Below are positions 49,892-58,601 of a stretch of 64,000 nt of DNA, one piece after another. Below the pieces are notes generated by a model, which had not been told where the DNA came from, made no database searches, and saw only the letters and a program-made list of their open reading frames with translations. Position 1 is the first letter of the stretch. The number at the start of each line of letters is the position of its first letter. A program made the translations under genes and the position numbers. The DNA comes from Mycolicibacterium sp. P1-5 (lineage in GTDB: Bacteria; Actinomycetota; Actinomycetes; Mycobacteriales; Mycobacteriaceae): positions 62,001 to 126,000 of the forward strand of contig NZ_NPKT01000015.1 of NCBI RefSeq assembly GCF_008329565.1, in the 5' to 3' direction.

Positions 49892-50935
49892 ATGACGAGA
49901 ACGGAAGCGGCCGCAGACGTCGACATCGCGGCACTAGGCCGGTGGCTGGACACCCAGGACGCGCCAGGTCAGGGCGAAGAACCCATCGTCGAGGTCCTCA
50001 AGGGCGGGTCGCAGAACATGCTCTACCGGATCAACCGCGGCAGTGAGGGCATGGTGCTGCGGATGCCCGGCCCCCGCGCCGACGAGCGACGGCTCGGTGA
50101 GCTGCTGCGCGAGATCCGGCTGGAACGCGCGCTGGCGGGCACCGACGTCCCCCACGCCGAACTGGTCGCCGCCGACGAGAGCGGCGAAGTGTTGGGCAAG
50201 CCGTTCTATTTGATGAAGGAGGTCAATGGCTGGAGCCCGATGGAAAGCGGTTGGGAGACCCCGTTCGACACCGACCTTGACGCCCGTCGTGACCTGGCCT
50301 TCCAACTAATCGAGGGCGCGGCGAAGCTGGGCCGGGTGGACTGGAAGGCACAGGGGCTGGAGGGGTTCGGCAAGCCGGACGGTTTCCACGACCGGCAGGT
50401 GGATCGCTGGCTGTCGTTCCTGGCGTCGTTCCAGGTGCGTGAACTGCCCGGCCTGGACATCGCGTCGGAGTGGTTGCGCAACAACCGGCCCGCGCACTAC
50501 ACCCCGGGAATCATGCACGGGGACTATCAGTTCGCCAACGTCATGTACGCCCACGGGGCGCCCGGTCGGCTGGCCGCGATCGTCGACTGGGAGATGACCA
50601 CCATCGGCGACCCGTTGCTCGACGTCGCATGGGCGCTGCTCGGCTACGACGGCGAGCACCCGAAAGAGACGGGCTTTTATCTGCCGATGGACGGTATGCC
50701 CACCCGCAGTGAGCTGTTGACGCATTACGAGAAGGTGAGCGGGCTGTCATGCGAGAACATCCACTATTACCTGGTGCTGGCCAACTGGAAGCTGGGAATC
50801 GTTTTGGAGAAGACGTACGCTGCTGCGGTCAACGGTGGTAAAGCCGACCCCAAGGTGGTCGAGGCGTTCGGGACGATGGTGCCCGGCCTGATCGAGACGG
50901 CGGCCCTGCTGGCGCAGTCCGGCGAGGCGGCCTGA
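49892..50935 (+). CDS. APH-family phosphotransferase heading a catabolic operon
   Basis: The ATG at 49892 has GAGG nine bases upstream and gives 347 residues. The kinase-like motifs are LKGGSQNMLYRI, the catalytic HGDYQFANVMY and the metal site IVDWEMTTIGDPLLDVAW. It is followed two bases later by an SDR gene, then an acyl-CoA dehydrogenase, a TetR regulator and a quinone oxidoreductase, so it may phosphorylate a hydroxyacyl intermediate as in ACAD10/11 enzymes (inference). A second copy of this family lies at 44627-45652. Confidence 0.89.
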   Translation: MTRTEAAADVDIAALGRWLDTQDAPGQGEEPIVEVLKGGSQNMLYRINRGSEGMVLRMPGPRADERRLGELLREIRLERALAGTDVPHAELVAADESGEVLGKPFYLMKEVNGWSPMESGWETPFDTDLDARRDLAFQLIEGAAKLGRVDWKAQGLEGFGKPDGFHDRQVDRWLSFLASFQVRELPGLDIASEWLRNNRPAHYTPGIMHGDYQFANVMYAHGAPGRLAAIVDWEMTTIGDPLLDVAWALLGYDGEHPKETGFYLPMDGMPTRSELLTHYEKVSGLSCENIHYYLVLANWKLGIVLEKTYAAAVNGGKADPKVVEAFGTMVPGLIETAALLAQSGEAA

Positions 50936-50936
50936 A

Positions 50937-51695
50937 ATGGGCTACGCCGACACGTTGTTCGACCTGACCGGTCGCGTGGTGCTGGTCACCGGTGGCAGCC
51001 GCGGCTTGGGCCGCGAGATGGCAATGGCGGCCGCCCGGTGCGGCGCCGACGTGGTCATCGCCAGCCGCAAATTTGAATCCTGCGTGGCCACCGCCAAGGA
51101 GATCGAGGCCGAGACCGGCTGCACTGCAATGCCATACGCTGTTCACGTCGGGCGTTGGGACGAGCTCGACGGGTTGGTGCAGGCGGTCTACGACCGGTTC
51201 GGCAAGCTCGACGTGCTGGTGAACAATGCCGGTATGTCGCCGACCTACGACAAGCTCAGCGACGTCAGCGAGAAGCTGTTCGACGCGGTGGTGAACCTGA
51301 ATCTCAAGGGGCCGTTCCGGCTTTCGGCGTTGGTGGGCGAACGCATGGTCGCCGACGGCGGCGGCGTGATCATCAACGTCAGCACCCACGGATCGCTGAG
51401 GCCGCACCCGTCGTTCATCCCCTACGCGGCCTCCAAAGCCGGCCTGAACGCGATGACCGAAGGCCTTGCCGCGGCGTTCGGGCCGACGGTGCGGGTGAAC
51501 ACCCTGATGCCCGGCCCGTTCCTCACCGACATCAGCAAAGCGTGGGACTTCGGTTCGGAGAACCCCTTCAGCCGGCACGCTCTGCAGCGCGCCGGTGAGC
51601 CAGCCGAAATCATCGGCGCCGCACTGTTCTTGATGTCCGACGCATCCAGCTTCACCACCGGCTCGATCCTCCGGGCCGACGGCGGCATCCCCTAA
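50937..51695 (+). CDS. Short-chain dehydrogenase/reductase
   Basis: The 252-residue classical SDR has the cofactor motif TGGSRGLG near 19-26, the NNAG motif (VNNAGMSP) and the catalytic YAASK with Ser in INVSTHGS. Acidic or basic cofactor selector: Arg in ASRKFE suggests NADP(H). It lies two bases after the phosphotransferase gene and 11 before the FadE gene. The probable role is oxidation or reduction of a hydroxyacyl intermediate in the same pathway. Confidence 0.92.
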   Translation: MGYADTLFDLTGRVVLVTGGSRGLGREMAMAAARCGADVVIASRKFESCVATAKEIEAETGCTAMPYAVHVGRWDELDGLVQAVYDRFGKLDVLVNNAGMSPTYDKLSDVSEKLFDAVVNLNLKGPFRLSALVGERMVADGGGVIINVSTHGSLRPHPSFIPYAASKAGLNAMTEGLAAAFGPTVRVNTLMPGPFLTDISKAWDFGSENPFSRHALQRAGEPAEIIGAALFLMSDASSFTTGSILRADGGIP

Positions 51696-51706
51696 AGGAG
51701 TCAATC

Positions 51707-53014
51707 ATGGCATGGGACTTTTCCACCGAGCCGGAATTCGAGGAGAAGCTCGAGTGGATCCGGAACTTCGTCCGTGACGAGATCGAACCACTCGAGGTGA
51801 TCTTCCCCAGCTGCGAGTTCCTTCCGCTCAACTCCGAGCGTCGCCGCATCGTCGACCCGCTCAAGCAGAAGGTGCGCGACCAGGGTCTGTGGGCACCCCA
51901 CCTCGGCCCCGAGCTGGGCGGCCAGGGTTTTGGGGCGGTCAAGCTCACCTTGATCAACGAGATCCTCGGCCGCGCAACGTGGTCGTCGATAATCTTCGGG
52001 ACGCAGGCGCCCGATACCGGTAACGCCGAGATCCTCGCCCGGTTCGGCACCGAGGAGCAGAAACAGCAGTACCTGACCGGGCTGCTTTCCGGGGAGATCT
52101 TCTCCACCTTCTCGATGACCGAGCCGCAGGGCGGTTCAGATCCGCGGGTATTCACCACACGTGCGGTGCGCGACGGTGACGACTGGGTGATCAACGGCCG
52201 CAAGTACTGGTCGTCGAACGCGTCGGTGGCGTCGTTCTTCATCGTCGTTGCGATCACCGATCCGGATGTGCCGGTGCACAAGGGGGCTTCGACGTTCCTG
52301 GTCCCGGCCGAAACCCCTGGGGTGAACATCGAGGCGACACATCACCTGGTCGGCTCGTACTCCCACGATCCCGGCCACTCACTGGTCCACTACGACAACG
52401 TGCGGGTGCCGGTCACAGCCATGCTCGGCGACGAGGGGCAGGGTTTTCACGTCGCGCAGTCCCGGCTGGCCGGCGGGCGGCTGCATCACGCGATGCGCTC
52501 CATCGGCGTTGCCCAACGGGCGATCGACGCCATGGCACGACGCGCGAAAAGCCGCTTCACGCAGGGAAGTCTGCTGGCCGACAAGCAGCTCATCCAGGAG
52601 ATGGTCGCCGACTCCTTCGTCGAGCTGACCCAGTTCCGGTTGATGGTGCTGCATGCCGCCTGGCTGGTCGACACCGGCGGTGAGCGGGCCGCACGGGAGG
52701 CTATCGCCGCCTGCAAGATTCAGACCGCCAATGTGCTGAAGTCCATCGGTCTGCGGGCGATCCAAGTACACGGCGGCCTCGGGCTGACCGACCAGATGCC
52801 GTTGACCAGCGTGTTGATGGGCGGGATCACGCTGGGCCTGGCCGACGGGCCGACCGAGGCGCACAAGGTCAACCTGGCCCGGCAGATCCTCAAGGGCTAC
52901 GAGCCGGACGACCCGATCTGGCCCAGCGAGTTCCTGCCGAACCGGATCGAGCGAGCTCGAGAGAAGTACGGCCATCTGATCGATCGCATTCCCGCGCTGC
53001 CTGTTTCGCCGTGA
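51707..53014 (+). CDS. Acyl-CoA dehydrogenase (ACAD11-like)
   Basis: The 435-residue flavoenzyme has AAAGGAG upstream. Motifs include FSMTEPQGGSDPRVFTTRA, WVINGRKYWSSNASVASFFIV and the C-terminal IQVHGGLGLTDQMPL. It dehydrogenates an acyl-CoA and passes electrons to ETF. Its length and the pairing with a phosphotransferase and SDR fit the ACAD10/11 type found with APH-domain kinases. Its last four bases overlap the GTG of the TetR gene. Confidence 0.92.
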   Translation: MAWDFSTEPEFEEKLEWIRNFVRDEIEPLEVIFPSCEFLPLNSERRRIVDPLKQKVRDQGLWAPHLGPELGGQGFGAVKLTLINEILGRATWSSIIFGTQAPDTGNAEILARFGTEEQKQQYLTGLLSGEIFSTFSMTEPQGGSDPRVFTTRAVRDGDDWVINGRKYWSSNASVASFFIVVAITDPDVPVHKGASTFLVPAETPGVNIEATHHLVGSYSHDPGHSLVHYDNVRVPVTAMLGDEGQGFHVAQSRLAGGRLHHAMRSIGVAQRAIDAMARRAKSRFTQGSLLADKQLIQEMVADSFVELTQFRLMVLHAAWLVDTGGERAAREAIAACKIQTANVLKSIGLRAIQVHGGLGLTDQMPLTSVLMGGITLGLADGPTEAHKVNLARQILKGYEPDDPIWPSEFLPNRIERAREKYGHLIDRIPALPVSP

Positions 53015-53634
53015 GCAGCAGAGCCGCGGCCGCAGTGGTGCGGGCGCTCGACGACCGTCAGCGGGAGGCCACCGAGGAGGTCGAGCGCATCCTCGCCGCC
53101 GCCGTACGGGAGATGCAGCGGGCCTCCCCTGATGCCCCACGGGTCAGCGATATCGTCACCGCGGCCGGGGTGTCCAACAAAGCGTTCTACCGGTACTTTG
53201 CCGGCAAGGACGATCTGATGCTGGCTGTCATGGAACGCGGTGTCGGCCTTGTGGTCTCGTATCTCGAACATCAGATGGCCAAGGAGAGCACACCGGTCGG
53301 CAAGATCACCCGCTGGATCAGCGGGGCGCTGGCCCAGGTGGCCGACCCCGAGCTGATCGGCGTGAGCCGAGCCCTCGTCGGGCAGATGTCGGACTCGGAC
53401 AAGCGCCGGATGGGTGAGGAGGAGACGATGGCCCCGATGCGTGAGCTGCTGGTCGACCCGATCCGCGAAGTGGGCAGTACCGATCCCCAGCGTGATGCTG
53501 ATGCGGTGTTCGTGTGTACCGTCGGCACGATGCGTCGCTATGTGGACTCCACTGATCAGCCGGGCCGCAAGGACATCAGCCATCTTGTCGGGTTCTGCCT
53601 GCGTGGCCTCGGTGTGCCGGAGGCGATGAGCTGA
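53011..53634 (+). CDS. TetR family regulator of the operon
   Basis: The 207-residue protein has an N-terminal helix-turn-helix (RVSDIVTAAGVSNKAFYRYFAGKDDLM) and a helical ligand domain. GTG overlaps the preceding stop by four bases and the next ATG shares one base with its stop, so it is embedded in the operon. It probably represses the operon through the palindromes at 49855-49879; an acyl-CoA ligand is plausible from context. Confidence 0.9.
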   Translation: MSSRAAAAVVRALDDRQREATEEVERILAAAVREMQRASPDAPRVSDIVTAAGVSNKAFYRYFAGKDDLMLAVMERGVGLVVSYLEHQMAKESTPVGKITRWISGALAQVADPELIGVSRALVGQMSDSDKRRMGEEETMAPMRELLVDPIREVGSTDPQRDADAVFVCTVGTMRRYVDSTDQPGRKDISHLVGFCLRGLGVPEAMS

Positions 53635-54608
53635 TGCGGGCCGTCGTCTGCCGCGAGTACGGCACGCCGGAGGATCTGGTCCTTGATGAACTGCCTGACC
53701 CCGCAGCGGGTCCCGGTCAGGTGGTGGTCAAGGTGCACGCCGCCGCGGTCAACTACCCCGACGTGCTGCTGATCGACGGCAAGTACCAGATCAAGGTGCC
53801 GCCGCCGTTCAGCCCGGGCAGCGAGATGGCCGGTGAGGTACTGTCCGTCGGCGACGGCGTCGACTACCGGCCCGGCGACCGGGTCTCAGCGACGACGTTC
53901 GTTGGCGCCTTCGCCGAACAGGCGGTGGTGGACGCCCGCGGTCTGGCCCGCATCCCGGATGGTGTCGACTACGCGGATGCTGCGGCGTTCGGCGTCACCA
54001 ACCGCACGGCCTACTACACCTTGCGCACCGTTGCCCCCGTCAAGCCCGGCGATTGGGTCGTCGTCCTCGGCGCTGCAGGAGGGGTCGGCCTGGCCGCCGT
54101 CGACGTCGCAGTCCTGTTGGGCGCCGACGTGATTGCCGCCGCGTCCAGCCCGGAGAAGCTTGAGGTATGCCGCCGGCGCGGCGCCACGGAAGTCATCGAC
54201 TACGACTCCGAAGACCTCAAGAGCCGGCTGAAGGAGATCACCGGTGAGCAAGGCGCGCAGGTGATCCTCGACCCCGTCGGCGGTCGCTACTCCGAGCCGG
54301 CGCTGCGCAGTCTGGGCCGCGGGGGGAAGTTCATCACGCTGGGTTATGCCGCCGGCTCGATCCCGGCGATCCCGTTGAACCTCGTCATGCTGAAGGGAAT
54401 CACGGTGCAGGGCATGGAGATCCGGACCTTCGCTTCTGACTACCCGGACCAGATCGCCCGCGACGACGCCGAGATCACGCAGCTGTTCGCCGAGGGCAAG
54501 CTGAGGCCCTATATCGGTGCGCGATTCCCGCTCGACCAGGCGGCGACCGCGTTGCGGTATATCGCCGATCGCAAGGCGATCGGCAAGGTCGTCATCGACA
54601 TCGACTAG
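53634..54608 (+). CDS. NADPH:quinone oxidoreductase-type zinc-less medium-chain dehydrogenase
   Basis: The 324-residue protein belongs to the MDR superfamily QOR branch: MRAVVCREYGTPEDLVLDELPDP start, the NYPDVLLIDGKYQ segment, and nucleotide site VLGAAGGVGLAAVDVA. No structural zinc Cys cluster is present. It reduces quinones or enoyl groups with NADPH. The last gene in the operon, it could be an enoyl reductase in the same lipid path. Confidence 0.9.
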   Translation: MRAVVCREYGTPEDLVLDELPDPAAGPGQVVVKVHAAAVNYPDVLLIDGKYQIKVPPPFSPGSEMAGEVLSVGDGVDYRPGDRVSATTFVGAFAEQAVVDARGLARIPDGVDYADAAAFGVTNRTAYYTLRTVAPVKPGDWVVVLGAAGGVGLAAVDVAVLLGADVIAAASSPEKLEVCRRRGATEVIDYDSEDLKSRLKEITGEQGAQVILDPVGGRYSEPALRSLGRGGKFITLGYAAGSIPAIPLNLVMLKGITVQGMEIRTFASDYPDQIARDDAEITQLFAEGKLRPYIGARFPLDQAATALRYIADRKAIGKVVIDID

Positions 54609-54633
54609 GCAGGACTGACCCCCGCGAGCAGAC

Positions 54634-56511
54634 TCACGGCGTGATGATGTTGAAGCTCGGGTCTGGCTGATCCAGCGCACCCAGCAGTGTTTGCAACGCT
54701 TGCGCGTCGCCGGTGATCGCCAGACCCGGCGATGTGAAGTCTCCTGCGGCGACGGCCAGGAGCCGCAACTTGGTCGCGAACCGGACGGCGGCGGTCGCGG
54801 TCGACTCGTCAGCCGGGCACTGGCGGTAAACCAGCACACCGTTGCGCAGGGTGAGCCGGTAGTTGGTGCCGAGGTCGCCGAAGGACAGATCGAGTGCGAT
54901 GTCGAGATCCCATGCCCGCGGACCGTTCACGCTGATTGCCAGGACGTCGAACATCTGCTCGGGGGTGAGCTGAGCGAGCAGAGTCGACGACGACGCCTGA
55001 GTGGGGGTGCCGAAGTTGCCGTCGCGCAATTCAGTGGCGCCGGACAGGAAGAAGTTGCGCCACGTCGCACATTCGGCACCGTACGCCATCTGCTCGAGCG
55101 TGTCCGCGTACAGCTCGCGAGCGGCAGAGTGGTGCTCGTCGGTGAATATCACATGGTCGAGAAGCGTTGCCGCCCAGCGATAGTCACCTGACTCAGCGGC
55201 GGCACGGGCCAGTTCGACGACTCGATCCGCACCACCCATCGCATCGACGTAGCGTGGTCCGATCGCCTCCGGCGGGTGGACCCACAACCGAGCCGGATTC
55301 CCGTCGAACCAGCCCATGTACCGCTGATAGACGGCTTTGACGTTGTGGCTGACCGATCCGTAATAGCCGTGCGCGTGCCACGCCTTGTGCAGCGCGGGTG
55401 GCATCTGAAAACCTTCGGCGATCTCGATGCCGGTGTGGCCCTGGTTGAGCTGTCGCAGCGTCTGGTCGTGCAGGTAGGCGTAGAGATCGCGTTGCAGGGA
55501 GAGGAATTCGACGATGTTGTCCTGCCCCCACGTCGGCCAGTGGTGCGAGGCGAATACCACATCGGCGCGGTCGCTGAAGGTGTCGATGGCCTCGGTCAGG
55601 TAGCCCGCCCAGCCGTGCGGGTCGCGGACCAGTGCGCCGCGCAGGGTCAGCAGGTTGTGCAGGTTGTGGGTGGCGTTCTCGGCCATGCACAACGCACGGA
55701 ATTTCGGGAAATAGAAGTGCATTTCGGCGGGCGCTTCGGTGCCAGGGGCCATCTGGAATTCGATCTCGACGCCGTCGATGACGTGCCTCTCACCGGTGGT
55801 GGTGATGTCGATGGTCGGCACGATGATCGCGACCTCGCCGGTCGACGGCGTCTGTCCCAACCCGCAGCCCACCTGCCCCTGCGGTCCGCGGTCGAGCACG
55901 GCCCCGTACATGTAGCCGGCACGGCGGGCCATCGCGGTACCGGCGTAAACGTTCTCCTGCACCGCGTGCTCGGTGAAACCCTCGGGCGCCAGCACTGCGA
56001 CCGTACCCGCATCGACGTCGGCTTGGGTGGTCACCCCGAGGACACCGCCGAAGTGGTCGACGTGGGAGTGCGTGTAGATGACGGCGACGACCGGGCGGTC
56101 ACCGCGGTGCGCACGGTAGAGGGCGAGTGCGGCTGCGGCAGTTTCGGTGGAGACCAGCGGGTCGATCACCACGATGCCGGTATCACCCTCGATGAAGCTG
56201 ATGTTGGACAGGTCGAGTCCGCGGACCTGATAGATGCCCTCGACTACTTCGTAGAGACCCTGCTTGGCGGCCAGCATGCTCTGCCGCCACAGACTCGGGT
56301 GGACCGCGGTGGGTGCGTCCCCGTCGAGGAATCCGTATGCGTCGTTGTCCCACACCACCCGTCCATCGGCGGCTTTGACCACGCACGGCGTCAGCGCTGC
56401 GATGAAGCCGCGGTCGGCGTCGGCGAAGTCGGCGGTGTCCTCGAATGGTAAGGACTTCAGGTGCTCGGCATGTGCGGCCTCAATGACCGCGGAAGGCGGC
56501 TTGGATGTCAT
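54634..56511 (-). CDS. Linear alkyl sulfatase (SdsA1-type metallo-beta-lactamase fold)
   Basis: The 625-residue protein has the metal-binding motif THSHVDHFGG (His148, His150, Asp152, His153) in an MBL domain (about 85-330), an alkyl-sulfatase dimerisation domain (about 380-480, HKAWHAHGYYGSVSHNVKAVYQRYMGW) and a C-terminal SCP2-like lipid domain (about 500-625). It releases sulfate from alkyl sulfates such as dodecyl sulfate, yielding an alcohol for beta-oxidation. No signal peptide is visible, so it is cytoplasmic. It is convergent with the quinone oxidoreductase gene. Confidence 0.93.
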   Translation of the reverse strand: MTSKPPSAVIEAAHAEHLKSLPFEDTADFADADRGFIAALTPCVVKAADGRVVWDNDAYGFLDGDAPTAVHPSLWRQSMLAAKQGLYEVVEGIYQVRGLDLSNISFIEGDTGIVVIDPLVSTETAAAALALYRAHRGDRPVVAVIYTHSHVDHFGGVLGVTTQADVDAGTVAVLAPEGFTEHAVQENVYAGTAMARRAGYMYGAVLDRGPQGQVGCGLGQTPSTGEVAIIVPTIDITTTGERHVIDGVEIEFQMAPGTEAPAEMHFYFPKFRALCMAENATHNLHNLLTLRGALVRDPHGWAGYLTEAIDTFSDRADVVFASHHWPTWGQDNIVEFLSLQRDLYAYLHDQTLRQLNQGHTGIEIAEGFQMPPALHKAWHAHGYYGSVSHNVKAVYQRYMGWFDGNPARLWVHPPEAIGPRYVDAMGGADRVVELARAAAESGDYRWAATLLDHVIFTDEHHSAARELYADTLEQMAYGAECATWRNFFLSGATELRDGNFGTPTQASSSTLLAQLTPEQMFDVLAISVNGPRAWDLDIALDLSFGDLGTNYRLTLRNGVLVYRQCPADESTATAAVRFATKLRLLAVAAGDFTSPGLAITGDAQALQTLLGALDQPDPSFNIITP

Positions 56512-56539
56512 GCCGCCATCCTCGTCTACCGCGACGGGG

Positions 56540-58528
56540 TCAGGTCCAGAATCCGCTGAGCGGTTCGGCGTACTTGTCGTTGTTGGTCATGTACGGCACC
56601 CCGAGCGCGTCCTCGATGGTGCGCAGCGTGCTGTAGTGGTCGTAGTGGTCGCCGACGATAAAGGCGCCACCCCTCATCTCGCCCGAGCTGACCGCCATCG
56701 GCGACGGGATCACCACGGTGACAACGTGGTTGCCCTCGTTGCCGAAGCCCAACGTGATGTTGTTGTTGTCCTCGTCGAACGTGACAATCAGAGCCGACTT
56801 GGTGGTTTTCCAGACATCAGAATTGATGATCGTCGGCACGTTGGCCGCCAAGAACTGGTCCAGCGCGGCAACGTTGTATTGATGGCGCGGATCGATTTGC
56901 GAGAACGCGAACTGCGCGACCCCGGCCAGGGTGTTGACCGGGCCTTCCCCGTTGGAATCTTCGTCGGCGGCGAACCAGACGAACTTCGCTGTCTTCCCCG
57001 GGGTGTTGAGGTCTGCAGCCATCTGGTCCAGCGGGAACATGTGCGCGGCCGCATAGGTGGGGTCGTCACCGATTCCGGCGAAGGCCGGCCAAGGCGTCTG
57101 GTCCGGCGAGTAATCCGCGGTAGCCACCAACGGCTGCCCGAGCGTCATGCCCTGCGCATAAGCCGCCCACGTAACACCGGCGTGGTCCATCGTGAAGGCA
57201 AGGTTGTGCGGGTCGTTGATGCACACCGACGCACAGTTGTAGGTCTTGCCGTAGACCTGTCCGCCGGCGATCGCGTAGTAGTTCGGCAGACTGGGGTGGG
57301 TCACCGCGAAATAGTTACTGGCCAGCCCATAACCATTGATCAAGCTGTTCAGGAACGGTGCGTTGGGACTACCGACGATATCGTCGTAGCCCTTGTTCTC
57401 CATGTAGACCAGGAAGACATGATCGAGTGCGCCGACCTTGGACGGCGGCGCCGGATCAGGCGGGGCGGGTTGGGCCGTGCCGATGCTGAAGGACAGGTTG
57501 TCGGCGTACGCGTTGTTGTATCCGGCGGTGAAGCCGATCACCACCGGGTTCAGGTCGTGCATGGTCAGGGTCACCACGGCGCTGCGCGTGCCGGCCGGAA
57601 CGGTACCGATGGCGGTGCGTTGGCGGAATCCCGTCTGCCCCCAGCGATCCAGGTTGGAAACCGGCCCGATCGTTGACCCACCAAGATAAAACTTGTTCTG
57701 GTCAAGGAATTCGACCTTCACGGTGGCGAAGGACGGGTCCAGTAAGTAGCCGCCCAGATACCCGCTGAGGTTGAACGGCACCCCACCGCTGTCGATCTCG
57801 GCTGTCGACGCAGTGAGGTCCACCGTCTGGGAGAGAGCCGACGTGGCCACATCGCCGCCGCCGAAGAACTGGTTACCGCCACCCGGTGGGGCGGCGTTGA
57901 CCCCGGGGAACGACACGATGGCGGGAAGGTTCGGCCATGCGAAGCTGAGGCCCACCGGCCAGGCGTTACGCAGCTCGCCATATCGAACCACCGTCGGAGT
58001 GCCGGTCGCCGTCCACCCCGGCACGCTGACGGTGCTGTTTCCGTATCCGGCTGGATCGCCAAGCTCGGCACCCGGGTTCGTCAGCAGGTTCGGGCCAGTG
58101 ACGGGGACTGCGGTGGTCGTCACCGCACTCACCTTCCCGATGCCGGTGATGCGACGTAGCTCGTCGCCCATATAGGCCAGCATCGAGGAGAGCGCCATCG
58201 GCGGAGGCAGCGTGCCGCCGAATCCCACCGATGAGTGCGGGTTCGTAGCGATCGCGTGGACCGTCGGCGCGTGCGTGACTGGAGACGAAAGTTGCTGAGG
58301 CTTCGCTATTTTGGCCGACGACGGACCCGTCGCCAAGCTGGGTGTCGCACGGCCGGTCTTGGCCACTGACGCGGGTTTGGCCTTGGCCGCCACTGATGTG
58401 TTTCCCGAGGCGCTCGAGGAATTCGACGGCTGGGCGGTCGCTACGCAGGGCGTGCTTGCCAACCAGGAACCGATTCCCAGAGCTACCGCAAGTGCCCCGA
58501 CCCTGCCGATATGTGCTGCGTTGCCCAT
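56540..58528 (-). CDS. Large secreted phosphoesterase (acid phosphatase/phospholipase-C superfamily)
   Basis: The 662-residue protein has a signal peptide (GRVGALAVALGIGSWL...VATA-Q), a Ser/Ala/Thr linker to about residue 110, a beta-rich carbohydrate-binding-like domain (about 140-340; NPGAELGDPAGYGNSTVSVPGW) and a C-terminal phosphoesterase domain: VFLVYMENKGYDDIVG, HPSLPNYYAIAGG, ALIVTFDEDNNN and GDHYDHYSTLRTIED. The last motifs are the catalytic sites of the phosphoesterase family. It probably acts on phosphate esters outside the membrane. The signal and linker resemble those of the two secreted proteins at 11.5-16.0 kb. Confidence 0.85.
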   Translation of the reverse strand: MGNAAHIGRVGALAVALGIGSWLASTPCVATAQPSNSSSASGNTSVAAKAKPASVAKTGRATPSLATGPSSAKIAKPQQLSSPVTHAPTVHAIATNPHSSVGFGGTLPPPMALSSMLAYMGDELRRITGIGKVSAVTTTAVPVTGPNLLTNPGAELGDPAGYGNSTVSVPGWTATGTPTVVRYGELRNAWPVGLSFAWPNLPAIVSFPGVNAAPPGGGNQFFGGGDVATSALSQTVDLTASTAEIDSGGVPFNLSGYLGGYLLDPSFATVKVEFLDQNKFYLGGSTIGPVSNLDRWGQTGFRQRTAIGTVPAGTRSAVVTLTMHDLNPVVIGFTAGYNNAYADNLSFSIGTAQPAPPDPAPPSKVGALDHVFLVYMENKGYDDIVGSPNAPFLNSLINGYGLASNYFAVTHPSLPNYYAIAGGQVYGKTYNCASVCINDPHNLAFTMDHAGVTWAAYAQGMTLGQPLVATADYSPDQTPWPAFAGIGDDPTYAAAHMFPLDQMAADLNTPGKTAKFVWFAADEDSNGEGPVNTLAGVAQFAFSQIDPRHQYNVAALDQFLAANVPTIINSDVWKTTKSALIVTFDEDNNNITLGFGNEGNHVVTVVIPSPMAVSSGEMRGGAFIVGDHYDHYSTLRTIEDALGVPYMTNNDKYAEPLSGFWT

Positions 58529-58601
58529 GACCCGTACTCCCGCCGCCCGATATCTCAGGATCGTACGAAGTATGGGCCCTGCGCGGACGGTAATTGACGA
58601 G

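Noticed and set aside
54620..54634. CCCCGCGAGCAGAC-like sequence, reminiscent of a common mycobacterial intergenic repeat.
   Set aside because: Only a short single-sided fragment is present, with no inverted partner in the 25-bp gap, so it cannot be supported as an element.
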